From NCBI GenBank assembly GCA_003021785.1, contig PXQU01000014.1, positions 124,001 to 188,000 on the forward strand: a stretch of DNA of 64,000 nucleotides, read 5' to 3'. Position 1 is the stretch's first letter. Each line of letters starts with the position of its first letter. Positions 52,634 through 62,140 of this stretch are shown here, one piece after another. The stretch comes from Halobacteriales archaeon QH_7_65_31. GTDB lineage: Archaea; Halobacteriota; Halobacteria; Halobacteriales; Haloarculaceae. Below the pieces are notes generated by a model, which searched no databases, was not told where the DNA came from, and worked only from the letters and a program-made list of their open reading frames with translations. Position numbers and translations under genes: made by a program.

Positions 52634-52735
52634 TGCCGATATTCTCTGTTACAACGCGTATCTATCTACTGCTTCGTCGAGGGCTTCATTGGGCTGCCGG
52701 GATCATACGATCTCCGCCTGTACGGTCTCAAACTG

Positions 52736-53047
52736 TTACAGCACGTCGTAGTGATTCCGAACCGTCGTTGCCGTCACGTTCACCACGTTCGCAACCTCGC
52801 CCCGTGTCACCCAGCGATCCGCCTCCTGTCCGGCCGCGTAGAGACAGACCGCAGGGAAGCCGGCGGGATGGACGGCGGTCGTCACGCCGACATCCTCAGC
52901 CGCCTCAGCCAGTGTTCGCGCCCAGTGACGGATTCGATCCGAGCAGTCGGTCGGATACGCGCCGCGAAATGTACATCGTCGGCATCGTGGGTTCGGCTGG
53001 GAGTCCCAGCTCCTCGTGTCGTGATGTCGTTGAGGAGCTGGGACCAT
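52736..53047 (-). pseudogene. TFB-like (transcription factor IIB) C-terminal repeat, fragment
   Basis: The last 70 residues (from DRIRHWARTLAEAAEDVGVT, then HPAGFPAVCLYAAGQEADRW and GEVANVVNVTATTVRNHYD) match a TFB second cyclin repeat: P.G.AA..LY.A, then V....V...T.R.....L. The zinc ribbon and first repeat are missing, and the first 30 codons are not TFB-like and overlap a 13-bp inverted repeat. So it is either a remnant or a short TFB-family protein of the type known in haloarchaea. It is divergent from the DUF373 gene. No gene is seen in 52634 to 52735. Confidence 0.45.
53003..53044. repeat. 13-bp perfect inverted repeat
   Basis: GTCCCAGCTCCTC (53003 to 53015) and GAGGAGCTGGGAC (53032 to 53044) are exact reverse complements around a 16-base spacer. 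The left arm is also the end of a shorter palindrome CTGGGA-GTCCCAG. It lies between the TFB-like fragment and the DUF373 gene start at 53109. It could be an operator or a remnant of an excised element. Confidence 0.7.
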
Positions 53048-53108
53048 CTCAACACCACCGCGTTCCCACCCCGAAGAGCATTAACCCGGGAGGCTGTACC
53101 GTCGCCTG

Positions 53109-54203
53109 ATGCTGTTGGTGCTGTGTGTCGATCTCGACGACGACCTCGGCCGGAAGACCGACTTCGAGACGCCGGTCACCGGACGCGACGCCGTCGAGGA
53201 GAGCGCGGTCGCACTCGCGACCGCCGACCCGGAGGACTCCGACGTGAACGTCATCTTCGAGGGGGTCCACCTGTGCGACGATCTCACGGCCGAGGGCGAG
53301 TCCGTCGAGGTGGCCGTCGTCACCGGCGAGGCGTCGAGCGACGTCGAGGCCAACCGGACGGTCGGCAACGAGATCGACCGCATCCTCGCCTCCCTCCAGA
53401 CCGGCGAGGACGTGCGTGCGGTCGTCGTCACCGACGGCGCACAGGACGAGTCCGTCATCCCGGTGATTCGCTCGCGCGTCCCGATCGACTCCGTGCGCCG
53501 GGTCGTCGTCCGTCAGGCACAGGACCTCGAATCGATCTACTACACGTTCAAGCAGGTGCTCGACGATCCCGAGACGCGCGGCACGATCCTCGTCCCGCTG
53601 GGTATCCTCCTGCTCGTGTATCCGGCGGCGGTCATCGCGAATGCGCTCGATCTCCCGGGGTCCGCGTTCGGGCTCGGCTCCGCGCTGTTGGGGCTGTACG
53701 TCCTCTTTCGGGGTCTCGGCTTGGAGCAGTCGGTCGACGCCGTCGCAGAGCAGCTCCGCACCGCCCTCTACACCGGGCGGGTGACACTCGTGACGAGCGT
53801 GGTCGCCCTCGCGCTCGTCGCCGTCGCCGTGGTTCGAGGCGAGGCGTCGCTCGCGCTCTACTCGGCGGCCGGTCCCGGAGCGCCGCTGTCGACGGCCGCC
53901 GCGGCCGCGCACGGCGCGGTCGCGTGGATCGCGGCTGCCGGGCTCGTGGCCGCGTTCGGTCGTATCACCGACGAGTATCTCGCCGAGAGCTTCCGGTGGC
54001 GGTATCTCAACGCCCCCTTTTACGTCATCGCGATCGCGGTCATCGTCCGGGCGCTGTCGGCGTATCTGCTCGGACTCGCGTTCGCGACGCTCCCGTATCT
54101 GGCCGCTGCGCTCACCGGCGGTACGTTACTGGCCGTATCGAGCACGCTGGCGTTCGCCGTCGTCGAATCCAGACTGTCGCCGGAACGGCCGAACGCCGGC
54201 TGA
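53109..54203 (+). CDS. DUF373 membrane protein
   Basis: 364 residues. The N-terminal 150 residues are a soluble alpha/beta domain (LVLCVDLDDDLGRKTDFETP, DVNVIFEGVHLCDDLTAEG and VEVAVVTGEASSDVEANRTV) with a Rossmann-like look, including VVVTDGAQDESVIPVI. The C-terminal half has about six TM helices. This is the arrangement of DUF373, an archaeal family of unknown function. The start MLLVLCVDLDDD lets the first strand begin at residue 2. A TATA-like cattaacc lies about 30 bases upstream. Confidence 0.88.
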   Translation: MLLVLCVDLDDDLGRKTDFETPVTGRDAVEESAVALATADPEDSDVNVIFEGVHLCDDLTAEGESVEVAVVTGEASSDVEANRTVGNEIDRILASLQTGEDVRAVVVTDGAQDESVIPVIRSRVPIDSVRRVVVRQAQDLESIYYTFKQVLDDPETRGTILVPLGILLLVYPAAVIANALDLPGSAFGLGSALLGLYVLFRGLGLEQSVDAVAEQLRTALYTGRVTLVTSVVALALVAVAVVRGEASLALYSAAGPGAPLSTAAAAAHGAVAWIAAAGLVAAFGRITDEYLAESFRWRYLNAPFYVIAIAVIVRALSAYLLGLAFATLPYLAAALTGGTLLAVSSTLAFAVVESRLSPERPNAG

Positions 54204-54248
54204 GCGAACGACCCGCTGATTTACGTGTTTCACCGTGTTAACAGTCGT

Positions 54249-54929
54249 ATGGATGCGACTGCACGCGTCGACAGCGGTCTCGCACCACTGCTTGATGGTC
54301 GGTCGCTCACGTTCCCGGCCGGGACCGTCGTCGCGCTCGTCGGCCCGCCGGAGGCTCCGACGGACTCCGTCCTCGCGCGGGCCGCCGCCGTCCGTCCGAC
54401 GACCTACTACTCGACGAAGCGCGCTCCCGACTGGGCCGCCGAGACGGTCGCCGCCTCCGCTGACGGCTCGCTCGACGTGCGTGTCGAGGGCGTCTGTCAC
54501 GCACCGCGGGCAGGACCCGTCCATCTCCGACGCGAGACCGGACAGAAGCCGCGATACGATCGACGGGAGACCGAGGCGCCCGAGACAGCACGCGAGACAG
54601 CGGAGGACAGATTCGATCGGCTCTCCGCGCGGCTCTTCGCCCGCGGCGAGGACTCCCCCGACACGCTCGTCGTCGATGATTTCACCGACTACACCGACAA
54701 GACGCGCCGCTGTCTCTCGCTGCTGGACTCGATCCGCACCGTCACGGAGTCGATCACGTGGCTCCACATCGTCTACCCGTCACAAGACCACCCAGAGGCC
54801 GAGACCGTCATCACGGCCGCAGACGCCGTCTGCTGGATCGAACGGAACGACAACAACGAAGCGCAACTCGCGGTCCCTCGACGACGCGCCGGGGCCCCGG
54901 TGACCGACCCTGTCTCGCTCTCCTTCTAA
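54249..54929 (+). CDS. RecA-superfamily / HTR-like protein, haloarchaeal
   Basis: 226 residues from ATG 54249 (MDATARVDSGLAPLLDG). It has a Walker-A-like but degenerate loop (TVVALVGPPEAPTDSVLA), a Walker-B-like stretch (DTLVVDDFTDY) and a final strand with HIVYPSQDHPEAETVITAAD. It resembles haloarchaeal HTR-like or RAD55-type ATPases in which the nucleotide site has decayed. A role in signalling is only a guess. The 3' end overlaps the polyprenyl synthase gene by four bases, convergent. Confidence 0.62.
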   Translation: MDATARVDSGLAPLLDGRSLTFPAGTVVALVGPPEAPTDSVLARAAAVRPTTYYSTKRAPDWAAETVAASADGSLDVRVEGVCHAPRAGPVHLRRETGQKPRYDRRETEAPETARETAEDRFDRLSARLFARGEDSPDTLVVDDFTDYTDKTRRCLSLLDSIRTVTESITWLHIVYPSQDHPEAETVITAADAVCWIERNDNNEAQLAVPRRRAGAPVTDPVSLSF

Positions 54930-55768
54930 CGCTCGCGAACGACGACGAACTCCGCCAGATCGCGCAGATACCCAAGCGCCTGTGACTCCTCGGCGTCGGT
55001 CGCATCGAGTGCGTCGAGTGCCGCGTCCGCCCGGTCGCGCGCGAGCCCGTTCGCCGTCTCCGGGTCCACGTCCGCCACCTGCACGAGGGAGGGCCGCTCC
55101 ATCTCCTCGTCCTGCCCGGTCGGCTTCCCCAACGCCTCCGAATCAGCCGTCGCATCGAGCACGTCGTCGCGAATCTGGAACGCGACGCCGACGTGCTCGG
55201 CGTAATCACCGAACGACGCGACGGTCTCGGGGTCGGCATCGGCCGCAATCGCGCCGACCTCTGCGGCCGCTCGGAACAGCGCCCCCGTCTTCCGACGCGC
55301 GAGGTCCATGTACTCCTCGCGGGTCGTCGGCTGGGCGACCAGCTCCGTCGCCTCCCCCTCGCCGAGTTCGACCATCGCCTCCGAGACGGCACGCATCGCC
55401 CGCTCGTCCTGTAAGAAGAGACCGAACGCCTCCCCCAGCAGGCCGTCGGAGGCGATGATGGCCGATCCGTGACCGTACTCGGCGTGTGCGGCCGTCTCCC
55501 CCCGTCGGACGGGCGACTCGTCGATGATGTCGTCCACGACGAGCGAGGCGTTGTGGACGAGTTCGATCCCGACGCCGAAATCGACCGCGTCGTCGCTGTC
55601 CCCGCCGGCCGCCTCACACACCAGTATCGCCAGCGTCGGGCGAACGCGTTTCCCCCCGGACAGCGAGACGTGTTCGACCTGCTCACGCAGCGCCGCCGGC
55701 TCGACCCCGTCGAGCACCGCTTCGAGTCGGTTTTCGACGCGCTCGCGACGCTGCTCCAGATACTCCAT
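54926..55768 (-). CDS. idsA: Polyprenyl (geranylgeranyl) diphosphate synthase
   Basis: 280 residues from ATG 55768 (MEYLEQRRERVENRLE); a longer frame to 56194 overlaps uvrC in another frame and is rejected. Motifs: GGKRVRPTLAILVCEAAGG, the first Asp-rich motif LVVDDIIDESPVRRG (DDxxD), GLFLQDERAM, and the second Asp-rich motif FQIRDDVLDATADSEALGKP. It condenses isopentenyl diphosphate to make GGPP for archaeal membrane lipids and carotenoids. It stands between an HTR-like gene and uvrC. The product chain length cannot be settled from the sequence. Confidence 0.88.
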   Translation of the reverse strand: MEYLEQRRERVENRLEAVLDGVEPAALREQVEHVSLSGGKRVRPTLAILVCEAAGGDSDDAVDFGVGIELVHNASLVVDDIIDESPVRRGETAAHAEYGHGSAIIASDGLLGEAFGLFLQDERAMRAVSEAMVELGEGEATELVAQPTTREEYMDLARRKTGALFRAAAEVGAIAADADPETVASFGDYAEHVGVAFQIRDDVLDATADSEALGKPTGQDEEMERPSLVQVADVDPETANGLARDRADAALDALDATDAEESQALGYLRDLAEFVVVRER

Positions 55769-55841
55769 TAGCCGTGGGTATGAGAGTCCCGTGCAAGTAG
55801 GTGACGGAACCACCCGATAGCGACGGTCGCTTCCGACCGGA

Positions 55842-57572
55842 TCACAGTCGCGCCGCGATCGTCGCCGCGGTCGAGGGACCCACCCCGTCCACGTCGCTAA
55901 TCTCGGACTCGCTCGCCGACCGGACCCCGTCGACGCTCCCGAACCGCCGGAGCAGCCGCGTCCGAAGCGCCGGTCCCACGCCCGGTAGCTCGTCGAGCGT
56001 CGTGGAGACCTCGTCGCGCACCTGCTGATGGTAGGCGACGGCGAACCGGTGGGCCTCGTCGCGCACGCGCTGGAGTAGTCGCAGATGGTCGGCGTCCGCC
56101 TCCCAGTCGTAGCTGCGGTCGGGCGTGATGACCAGCTCCTCGTCTTTCGCGAGCGCGACGACGGGCACGTCCCAGCCGACGGTATCGAGCGCATCGAGCG
56201 CGGCGGTCAGCTGTCCCTCGCCGCCGTCGATGAGTAGCAGGTCTGGGTCCGGGCGGTCGTCGCGCCCCTCGACTGCGCGCTCGGCCCGCCATCGGAGGAG
56301 CCGGCGCATGTTCGCGTAGTCGTCGTTCTCCTCGGTGAGCTTTTTCCGGCGGTAGTCGCGCTTCTCGGCGTCGCCGTCGCGGAAACACACGTCCGAGCCG
56401 ACGACGGCCGTCCCCTGCGCGTGACTCACGTCGAACCCCTCGATTCGGTCGGCGGCGTCGATCGAGAGCCGCTCCGCGAGCTGAGCGCACTCGTCGCGGC
56501 GACCGGTCTGTCGGCGCGCGTTCTTCAGGGCGAGATCGACGAGCGTCGCCTCCCGGCCCGCGCCCGGAACCCGCACGTCGGTCCCCTCGCGGTCCAGCCA
56601 CGCGAGCACGTCCTCGTCGTCGGGACGCTCGGGGAGGAGAATCGCGTCCGGGAGATCGCGCTCGGTGAAGAACTGCGGGAGAAACGCCGACAGCAGGGTG
56701 GCGACCTCGCGCACGTCGCTCGCGACGACGCGGTGGCGCTCCCGATCGACGAGCTTTCCGCGCTCGCTGGTGAGTCGGGCGACGGTCGCGTCGCTCCCCT
56801 CGATACTCACCCCGAGGACGGCGACCTGCTCTTCGGGGGAGTCGCCCTGAATAGCCGCCGCGCCCCCCTCGTGGAACGACCGGACGACGTCGAGCCGGTC
56901 GCGGAGGTTCGCCGCCCGCTCGAACTCCTGACGCTCGGCGGCCGTCTCCATCGCGGCCTCCATCGGGTCCACGAGCGCGCCGGTCTCGCCGTCGAGGAAC
57001 CGACGGACCGACCCCACGTCGGCGAGATACGACTCGACGCCGATCTCGTCCACACACGGGGCCGAGCAGATGCCGACCTCGTAGTCGAGACACGGGCGAT
57101 CGCGGTCCGCGAACTTATACTCCGAACAGCCCCGCACGCCGTAGGTCTCCCGGAGCGCCTTCACCACGGTCTCGACGCGGCCCTTGTCCGTGTACGGGCC
57201 GAAGACGGTCGCTGCGTCGTCGGGGTCGCGAGTCACCTCGATACGGGGGTAGTCGTGGTCCGTCAGCTGGACGAGCGGGTATGACTTGTCGTCCTTCAGC
57301 CGGACGTTGTACTTCGGCTGGAACCGCTTGACGAGGTTCGCTTCGAGCAGGAGCGCCTGCGTCTCCGTCTCGGTGACGGAGAAGTCGATCCGGTCGGCGC
57401 GATTGACCATCCGGCGGATGCGCTCGCTCCGGGGGTCGCCGTACGAGCGGACGCGGTCGCGCAGATCGAGCGCCTTCCCGACGTAGAGAACGGCGTCGCC
57501 GCGTTCGAACTGGTAGACGCCGGGCGTATCGGGGAGAGCGCTCGCTCGCTCGCGCACGGCATCGGTGTCCAC
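55842..57572 (-). CDS. uvrC: UvrC, excinuclease ABC subunit C
   Basis: 576 residues. The N-terminal GIY-YIG nuclease ([20 protein letters not shown]) makes the 3' cut, a UvrB-interacting UVR domain follows near residue 195, and the RNase H-like part for the 5' cut is in [18 protein letters not shown] and [18 protein letters not shown]. Tandem helix-hairpin-helix motifs ([20 protein letters not shown] and [20 protein letters not shown]) close the protein. Four cysteines for an iron-sulfur cluster lie in [21 protein letters not shown]. It is a complete bacterial-type repair protein, as usual in haloarchaea. Confidence 0.97.
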   Translation of the reverse strand: MDTDAVRERASALPDTPGVYQFERGDAVLYVGKALDLRDRVRSYGDPRSERIRRMVNRADRIDFSVTETETQALLLEANLVKRFQPKYNVRLKDDKSYPLVQLTDHDYPRIEVTRDPDDAATVFGPYTDKGRVETVVKALRETYGVRGCSEYKFADRDRPCLDYEVGICSAPCVDEIGVESYLADVGSVRRFLDGETGALVDPMEAAMETAAERQEFERAANLRDRLDVVRSFHEGGAAAIQGDSPEEQVAVLGVSIEGSDATVARLTSERGKLVDRERHRVVASDVREVATLLSAFLPQFFTERDLPDAILLPERPDDEDVLAWLDREGTDVRVPGAGREATLVDLALKNARRQTGRRDECAQLAERLSIDAADRIEGFDVSHAQGTAVVGSDVCFRDGDAEKRDYRRKKLTEENDDYANMRRLLRWRAERAVEGRDDRPDPDLLLIDGGEGQLTAALDALDTVGWDVPVVALAKDEELVITPDRSYDWEADADHLRLLQRVRDEAHRFAVAYHQQVRDEVSTTLDELPGVGPALRTRLLRRFGSVDGVRSASESEISDVDGVGPSTAATIAARL

Positions 57573-57648
57573 ACCGACCGTACGGACGCGGTGGCTTTCA
57601 GCGTGTCGCGACCGGCAGGGTGAACTGTCGCCGCGAGCGACCGGTGGT

Positions 57649-57900
57649 ATGGTCCAGTGTTGGCTCGTCGAGCGGGACTACGGCTCGCGGAACCTCATCA
57701 CGCTCGTCTACGCGACGCCCGACGGCGAGCGGGAGCACCGCAAGGAGATCCCCGTGACCGCGATCCGGAACGGCGCGGTGACGGTCACGGCCGCGAAGGC
57801 GATCGACGAGACGGATCTGACGGCCGCCGCCGATCCAGACCGCTACCGGCAGGAGATCGAGCGGCTCCGTGACGAGCACGAGCCCGACGATACGCTCTGA
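57649..57900 (+). CDS. Small conserved haloarchaeal protein
   Basis: 83 residues from ATG 57649 ([16 protein letters not shown]). It is a strand-rich domain ([20 protein letters not shown] and [18 protein letters not shown]) with a helical, acidic end ([19 protein letters not shown]). The frame is open upstream as far as 57565 and into the uvrC promoter region; the later ATG is preferred. It is not recognised as a named family. It is divergent from uvrC and upstream of gfcR. Confidence 0.6.
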   Translation: MVQCWLVERDYGSRNLITLVYATPDGEREHRKEIPVTAIRNGAVTVTAAKAIDETDLTAAADPDRYRQEIERLRDEHEPDDTL

Positions 57901-57982
57901 GACGCGGTACAGACACGAGTGTGGATACCACGGACGGATCCGAGACCGTAACCCACATACTTGCACAACGACGCATAGCTGC

Positions 57983-58693
57983 ATGAACCGCGCAGAGAAG
58001 GCCGCCCTACAGCTGCAGGCGGTCGACGTGCTTCGAACGCTGAAGGAGACCCGGACGTACGACGAACTCGCCGCCGAGACCGGTCTCCCGGCGGGCGATC
58101 TGAACCGCTACGTCAACGGACACGTGCTTCCGGGCGTCGAGCGGGCCGAAGCGGTCGTCGAGAGCGTCGGTCGCGACACGCTCGAAACCGAGCTCGAAGC
58201 GCGCATCCGTCGCGACGACGACGGCTACATCGACAACTCACGCGTCGTCTTCGATCAGTCGCTGCTCGAACTCGTCGCGCCGGTCGCGGGCGAGGCGTTC
58301 GCGTTCGAGACGCCCGACGTGGTCCTGACGGCCGCGACCGACGGGATCACGCTCGCGGCCGCGATGGCCGCCCACTTCGGTTCGACGGTCGCCTACGCGA
58401 AGCAGTCGAAAGAGACCGCCGTCGAGGAGTTCATCGAGTCGCGCCAGCGGCTCAAATCGGGGATCGAACTCACCTACTATCTCCCGTCACAGGCCATCGA
58501 CTCCGGCGACAGCGTGCTCATCGTCGACGATCTCATCCGGTCGGGTGGGACACAGGAGCTGCTGGTCGATATCGCCGAGCGAGCCGGGGCCGACATCGCC
58601 GGCGTCTTCGCGCTCATCGCCGCCGGTGGAGAGGGGATCGAGCGCGCCGAGTCGCGCGTCGACAGCCCGGTCGGTGCACTCACGACGCTGTAG
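57983..58693 (+). CDS. gfcR: Transcriptional regulator GfcR (PRTase-like)
   Basis: 236 residues from ATG 57983 (MNRAEKAALQLQAVDVLRTL). A small helix-turn-helix (TYDELAAETGLPAGDLNRY) is fused to a phosphoribosyltransferase-type domain. The PRPP-binding loop VLIVDDLIRSGGTQEL is kept. The same architecture is described for GfcR, the haloarchaeal regulator of sugar catabolism, and also for PurR-type proteins. A purine permease follows about 100 bases downstream in the same direction, which may hint that this protein senses a purine-related ligand. An upstream TATA-like element (acatacttgc) lies about 30 bases before the start. Confidence 0.87.
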   Translation: MNRAEKAALQLQAVDVLRTLKETRTYDELAAETGLPAGDLNRYVNGHVLPGVERAEAVVESVGRDTLETELEARIRRDDDGYIDNSRVVFDQSLLELVAPVAGEAFAFETPDVVLTAATDGITLAAAMAAHFGSTVAYAKQSKETAVEEFIESRQRLKSGIELTYYLPSQAIDSGDSVLIVDDLIRSGGTQELLVDIAERAGADIAGVFALIAAGGEGIERAESRVDSPVGALTTL

Positions 58694-58799
58694 CGTGTCC
58701 GAAGCGCTGACTCGTTACCACGACCCACAGCAAAATCATGCATACATCGATCGCTCAGAAAGCAATTCTTAACACACTCCTGTGTGCAGGCGTGTGTAC

Positions 58800-60251
58800 A
58801 TGGGTCTCTCAGAGTCGTTAGGGGAGTACTTCGGCTTCGAGGAGCACGACACCGATCTCCGGACGGAGCTGTTGGCCGGACTGACGACGTTTCTGACGAT
58901 GAGCTACATCGTCGTCGTGAATCCGAGCGTCCTCTCGCAGGCGATCAGCATCGACGGCGTCTCGGAGACGCGCACGTTCCAGATGATCGCGGTCGTGACG
59001 CTCATCGCGGCCGCGGTCGCCACGCTCACGATGGCGCTGTACGCGAACCGACCGTTCGGACAGGCTCCCGGACTCGGGCTGAACGTCTTCTTCGCGTTCA
59101 CCGTCGTCCTCGGTCTCGGTGTCCCGTGGGAGACGGCGCTCGCCGCCGTCGTCGTCGAGGGGATCATCTTCGTGCTTCTCACGGCGGTCGGCGCGCGCGA
59201 GGCCGTCATCCGACTGTTCCCCGAGCCGGTCAAGCTCTCCGTCGGCGCGGGTATCGGACTGTTTCTCGCCCTGATCGGGCTCGAAGAGATGCATATCGTC
59301 GCCGGCGATCCGGCGACGTTTCTCACCTTCAGCCCCGTCCTCGCGACCGACCCCGTCGCTGTTCTCTCGGTCTTCGGGCTGTTTCTCACGCTCGCGCTGT
59401 ACGCACGCGGTGTCCGCGGCTCCATCATCATCGGCGTCATCGCCACCTCGATAGCTGGCTACGCCGCGAAAGCTGTCGGCGTCACTGGGACCGCCGCCGT
59501 CGAGACCGCGAGTGCCGCGGGCGCATCGCTGAAGACGCCGATCCCCGTCGCGCCGAACGTCCCTGTCGTCTACGAGCTGTCGAGTTACAACATCGCGCCG
59601 CTCGCCGGCGCGTTCATCGAGGGGCTCCAGCAGGCCCAGCCGGTCTCGTTCGCGCTCATCGTCTTCACGTTCTTCTTCGTCGATTTCTTCGACACGGCGG
59701 GGACGCTCACCGGCGTCTCGCAGATGGCCGGCTTTCTCGACGACGACGGGAACCTCCCCGACATGGACGAGCCGCTGATGGCCGATGCCATCGGTACGAC
59801 CGTCGGCGGGATGCTCGGCACTTCCACGGTCACCACGTACATCGAATCCTCGACCGGCGTGGAGGAGGGCGGCCGTACGGGGATGACGGCGCTCGTCATC
59901 GGGCTGCTCTTTCTCGCCTCGCTCGCCGTCGTCCCGCTCGCCGCCGCCGTCCCGACGTACGCCTCCCATCTCGTCTTAGTCGTCGTCGGCGTGCTCATGC
60001 TGCGCAACGTCGCGGAGATCGCGTGGGACGATATCACCTACGCGATTCCCGCTGGGTTGACCGTGCTCGTGATGCCGTTCACCTTCTCTATCGCCTACGG
60101 GATCGCCGCCGGTATCGTCTCGTACCCGCTGGTGAAGGTCGCCGCCGGTCGCCGGTCGGAGGTGTCCGTCGGCCAGTGGCTGCTCGCCGTTGCTTTCTTC
60201 GCCTACTTCCTCGTTCGGACGGGCGGCGTTCTCGGCAGCGTTGCCGGCTGA
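58800..60251 (+). CDS. NCS2/AzgA-type purine permease
   Basis: 483 residues from ATG 58800 (MGLSESLGEYFGFEEHDTDL), with about 13 to 14 hydrophobic helices. Typical AzgA motifs: LLAGLTTFLTMSYIVVVNPS near the start, APGLGLNVFFAFTVVLGLG, FVDFFDTAGTLTGVSQMAG and GTSTVTTYIESSTGVEEGGR. The family imports hypoxanthine, guanine or adenine in symport with protons. No in-frame ATG other than the chosen one is preceded by a suitable promoter. It follows gfcR, so shared regulation is possible. Confidence 0.93.
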   Translation: MGLSESLGEYFGFEEHDTDLRTELLAGLTTFLTMSYIVVVNPSVLSQAISIDGVSETRTFQMIAVVTLIAAAVATLTMALYANRPFGQAPGLGLNVFFAFTVVLGLGVPWETALAAVVVEGIIFVLLTAVGAREAVIRLFPEPVKLSVGAGIGLFLALIGLEEMHIVAGDPATFLTFSPVLATDPVAVLSVFGLFLTLALYARGVRGSIIIGVIATSIAGYAAKAVGVTGTAAVETASAAGASLKTPIPVAPNVPVVYELSSYNIAPLAGAFIEGLQQAQPVSFALIVFTFFFVDFFDTAGTLTGVSQMAGFLDDDGNLPDMDEPLMADAIGTTVGGMLGTSTVTTYIESSTGVEEGGRTGMTALVIGLLFLASLAVVPLAAAVPTYASHLVLVVVGVLMLRNVAEIAWDDITYAIPAGLTVLVMPFTFSIAYGIAAGIVSYPLVKVAAGRRSEVSVGQWLLAVAFFAYFLVRTGGVLGSVAG

Positions 60252-60301
60252 ACCATCGAGTATCAGTAGCTTAATGCCGCCGTGGGCCGCGATTTTCCAC
60301 A

Positions 60302-61258
60302 ATGACGACGCTCGGAACCGCGACGGCCGCCCCCGGTGAGCAGGCGACGGGCCGGCTGACCGTCGGGGAGGCCCGCGACGGCTCCGCCGTCTCGCTCCCG
60401 GTCTGTCTCATCAACGGTGAACGCGACGGCAAGACGCTCTACGTGCAGGCGGTCTCGGACGGCGACGAACTCAACGGGCTCGGTGTCGTCCAACGACTCG
60501 TCCCCCGGCTCGATCCCGAGGACATCGCCGGCGAGCTCATCATCGTCGGCATCGTGAACTGGTACGGTTTCCAGACCGCCGAACACCGCAACCCCATCGA
60601 CGACACGAAGACGAACCGCGCGTACCCCGGTGAGGAAGACGGTACGACCACCGAACGAATCGCCCACGCCACGTTTTCGGCGGCCGTCGGGGCGGATCTC
60701 GCGATCGACCTCCATCAGGGATCGACCAGCCGGATGATAAACGAGGTCCGGGTGCGGTGTGGTCGCCGCCACCGGCTCCACCGCGACTGCCTCGATCTCG
60801 CGAAGACGTTCGACTGTGGTCACGTTCTCGACCAGCGCGGTCCTGACGGCCAGCTGGCGCGTGCGCTTCCCGACGAGGGCGTCCCGACCATCGATCCGGA
60901 GCTGGGCGGCTGTGTCGGCTGGAACGAGGAGTCCATCCGCTACGGCGTCCGCGGGATGATGAACGTCCTCACCGACTACGGGTTCCTCGACGGGAGCGTC
61001 GAACAGTCCGAACAGGTCCGGGCCAACGGCTTCGACCAGTACGGCTCTCCGACCGGTGGACTCGCAACGCTTCGCCCCGCGCTCGGTGACGACGTGGCCC
61101 GCGGCGACACGCTGTTCGAGGTGACGGACACGTTCGGAGCAGTCAAAGAGACGGTCACCGCCGACAGCAGCGGTCTCCTCTGGCGGGCACGTCGGCTCCC
61201 GCAGGTCGCACAGGGAGAGTACGTCTGTTCGATCGCGACCGGTCTCGATTCGTACTGA
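60302..61258 (+). CDS. Succinylglutamate desuccinylase/aspartoacylase-family protein
   Basis: 318 residues. The M14-like zinc hydrolase signature is visible: LYVQAVSDGDELNGLGVV (Glu ligand region), NWYGFQTAEHRNPIDD and AIDLHQGSTSRMI (His ligand), followed by a C-terminal beta-rich domain (LRPALGDDVARGDTLFEVT). The family removes acyl groups from acyl-amino acids. In the first ligand motif the usual His before the Gly is replaced (VSDGDE instead of an HGDE-like pattern), so the activity should not be taken as fixed. It is separated from the permease by only 50 bases. Confidence 0.82.
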   Translation: MTTLGTATAAPGEQATGRLTVGEARDGSAVSLPVCLINGERDGKTLYVQAVSDGDELNGLGVVQRLVPRLDPEDIAGELIIVGIVNWYGFQTAEHRNPIDDTKTNRAYPGEEDGTTTERIAHATFSAAVGADLAIDLHQGSTSRMINEVRVRCGRRHRLHRDCLDLAKTFDCGHVLDQRGPDGQLARALPDEGVPTIDPELGGCVGWNEESIRYGVRGMMNVLTDYGFLDGSVEQSEQVRANGFDQYGSPTGGLATLRPALGDDVARGDTLFEVTDTFGAVKETVTADSSGLLWRARRLPQVAQGEYVCSIATGLDSY

Positions 61259-61320
61259 TCGCCGTCCAGACGAGGGTTCGAACGATCTCTGGGCCTACTG
61301 CTGTCCGATGTATCACACCT

Positions 61321-61346
61321 GCAGAAACAGTCCCGCAGAAACAGTC
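61321..61346. repeat. Short tandem direct repeat upstream of SDR gene
   Basis: GCAGAAACAGTC occurs at 61321 to 61332 and again at 61335 to 61346, about 30 to 50 bases before the SDR start codon at 61373. It could be a tandem operator or a chance duplication. The remainder of the 61259 to 61372 gap has nothing recognisable. Confidence 0.45.
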
Positions 61347-61372
61347 TTGTGGCCGCCGGGTTACCCCTCGAT

Positions 61373-62140
61373 ATGGCACTCGATCTGTTCTCGTTGGAGG
61401 GGTCGGTCGCAGTCGTTACCGGCGGCAGCCGGGGGATCGGTGAGGCGATTGCCGTCGCGATGGCAGACGCCGGCGCGGCCGTCGTCCCCGTCGCGCGAAG
61501 CGAGGACGCTCTCGATGCGACCGTCACGCGGATCCGGGAGAACGGCGGCGAGGCAGTCGCCTGCGTCTGTGACGTGACCGACGAGGGCGATATCGAGCGC
61601 GTCTTCGAGACCGCAGAAGCAGAATTCGGTCCCGTCGATACGCTCGTCAACAACGCGGGGACGAACCCCTTCTTCGGTGACGCGACCGATCTCGATACGG
61701 AGACGTGGGAACAGATCATGGACGTGAACGCGACGGGAACCTTCCGCTGTACCCGGGCGTTCGCGACTCGCGTTGCCGAGCGCGATGGAGAAGGCTCGGT
61801 CACCAACGTCGGGAGCGTCGGAAGCGTCGTTGGGCTTCCGGCACAGGCCCCGTACACCGCCTCGAAACACGCGATCGCGGGGATGACGAAGACGCTCGCG
61901 GCCGACTGGGCCCCCGACGTTCGGGTCAACACGATCGCACCCGGCTACGTCGTCACGGAGTTCACTGAGGGAGTCAGGGCGAACGACGAGATTCGTGCCG
62001 ACCTGCTCGACGACATCCCGGCAGACAGATTCGCGGAGCCGGAGGAGATCGCCGGCACGGCAGTCTATCTCGCCAGCGACGCCGCCGGCTACGTCACCGG
62101 CGAGGTCCACGTGGTCGACGGCGGACTCGCCGCGGTTTAG
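61373..62140 (+). CDS. Short-chain dehydrogenase/reductase
   Basis: 255 residues from ATG 61373 (MALDLFSLEGSVAVVTGG). All classical SDR motifs: cofactor loop TGGSRGIGEA, CDVTDEGDIERVF, NNAGTNPF, catalytic Ser in SVGSVVGLPAQ, YTASKHAIAGM (Tyr-x3-Lys), APGYVVTEFTEG and the C-terminal VTGEVHVVDGG. After the second strand is VPVARSED with an Arg, favouring NADP(H). The substrate is unknown; the sequence resembles 3-oxoacyl-ACP reductase or glucose dehydrogenase-type SDRs. Its end overlaps the convergent hydrolase gene by four bases. Confidence 0.93.
   Translation: MALDLFSLEGSVAVVTGGSRGIGEAIAVAMADAGAAVVPVARSEDALDATVTRIRENGGEAVACVCDVTDEGDIERVFETAEAEFGPVDTLVNNAGTNPFFGDATDLDTETWEQIMDVNATGTFRCTRAFATRVAERDGEGSVTNVGSVGSVVGLPAQAPYTASKHAIAGMTKTLAADWAPDVRVNTIAPGYVVTEFTEGVRANDEIRADLLDDIPADRFAEPEEIAGTAVYLASDAAGYVTGEVHVVDGGLAAV

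Noticed and set aside
53109..53912. Antisense frame of 287 codons in the DUF373 gene
   Set aside because: Shadow of a well-supported membrane protein gene on the plus strand.
58694..58799. Purine riboswitch upstream of the permease
   Set aside because: No conserved three-way junction found by eye, and such riboswitches are not expected in haloarchaea.
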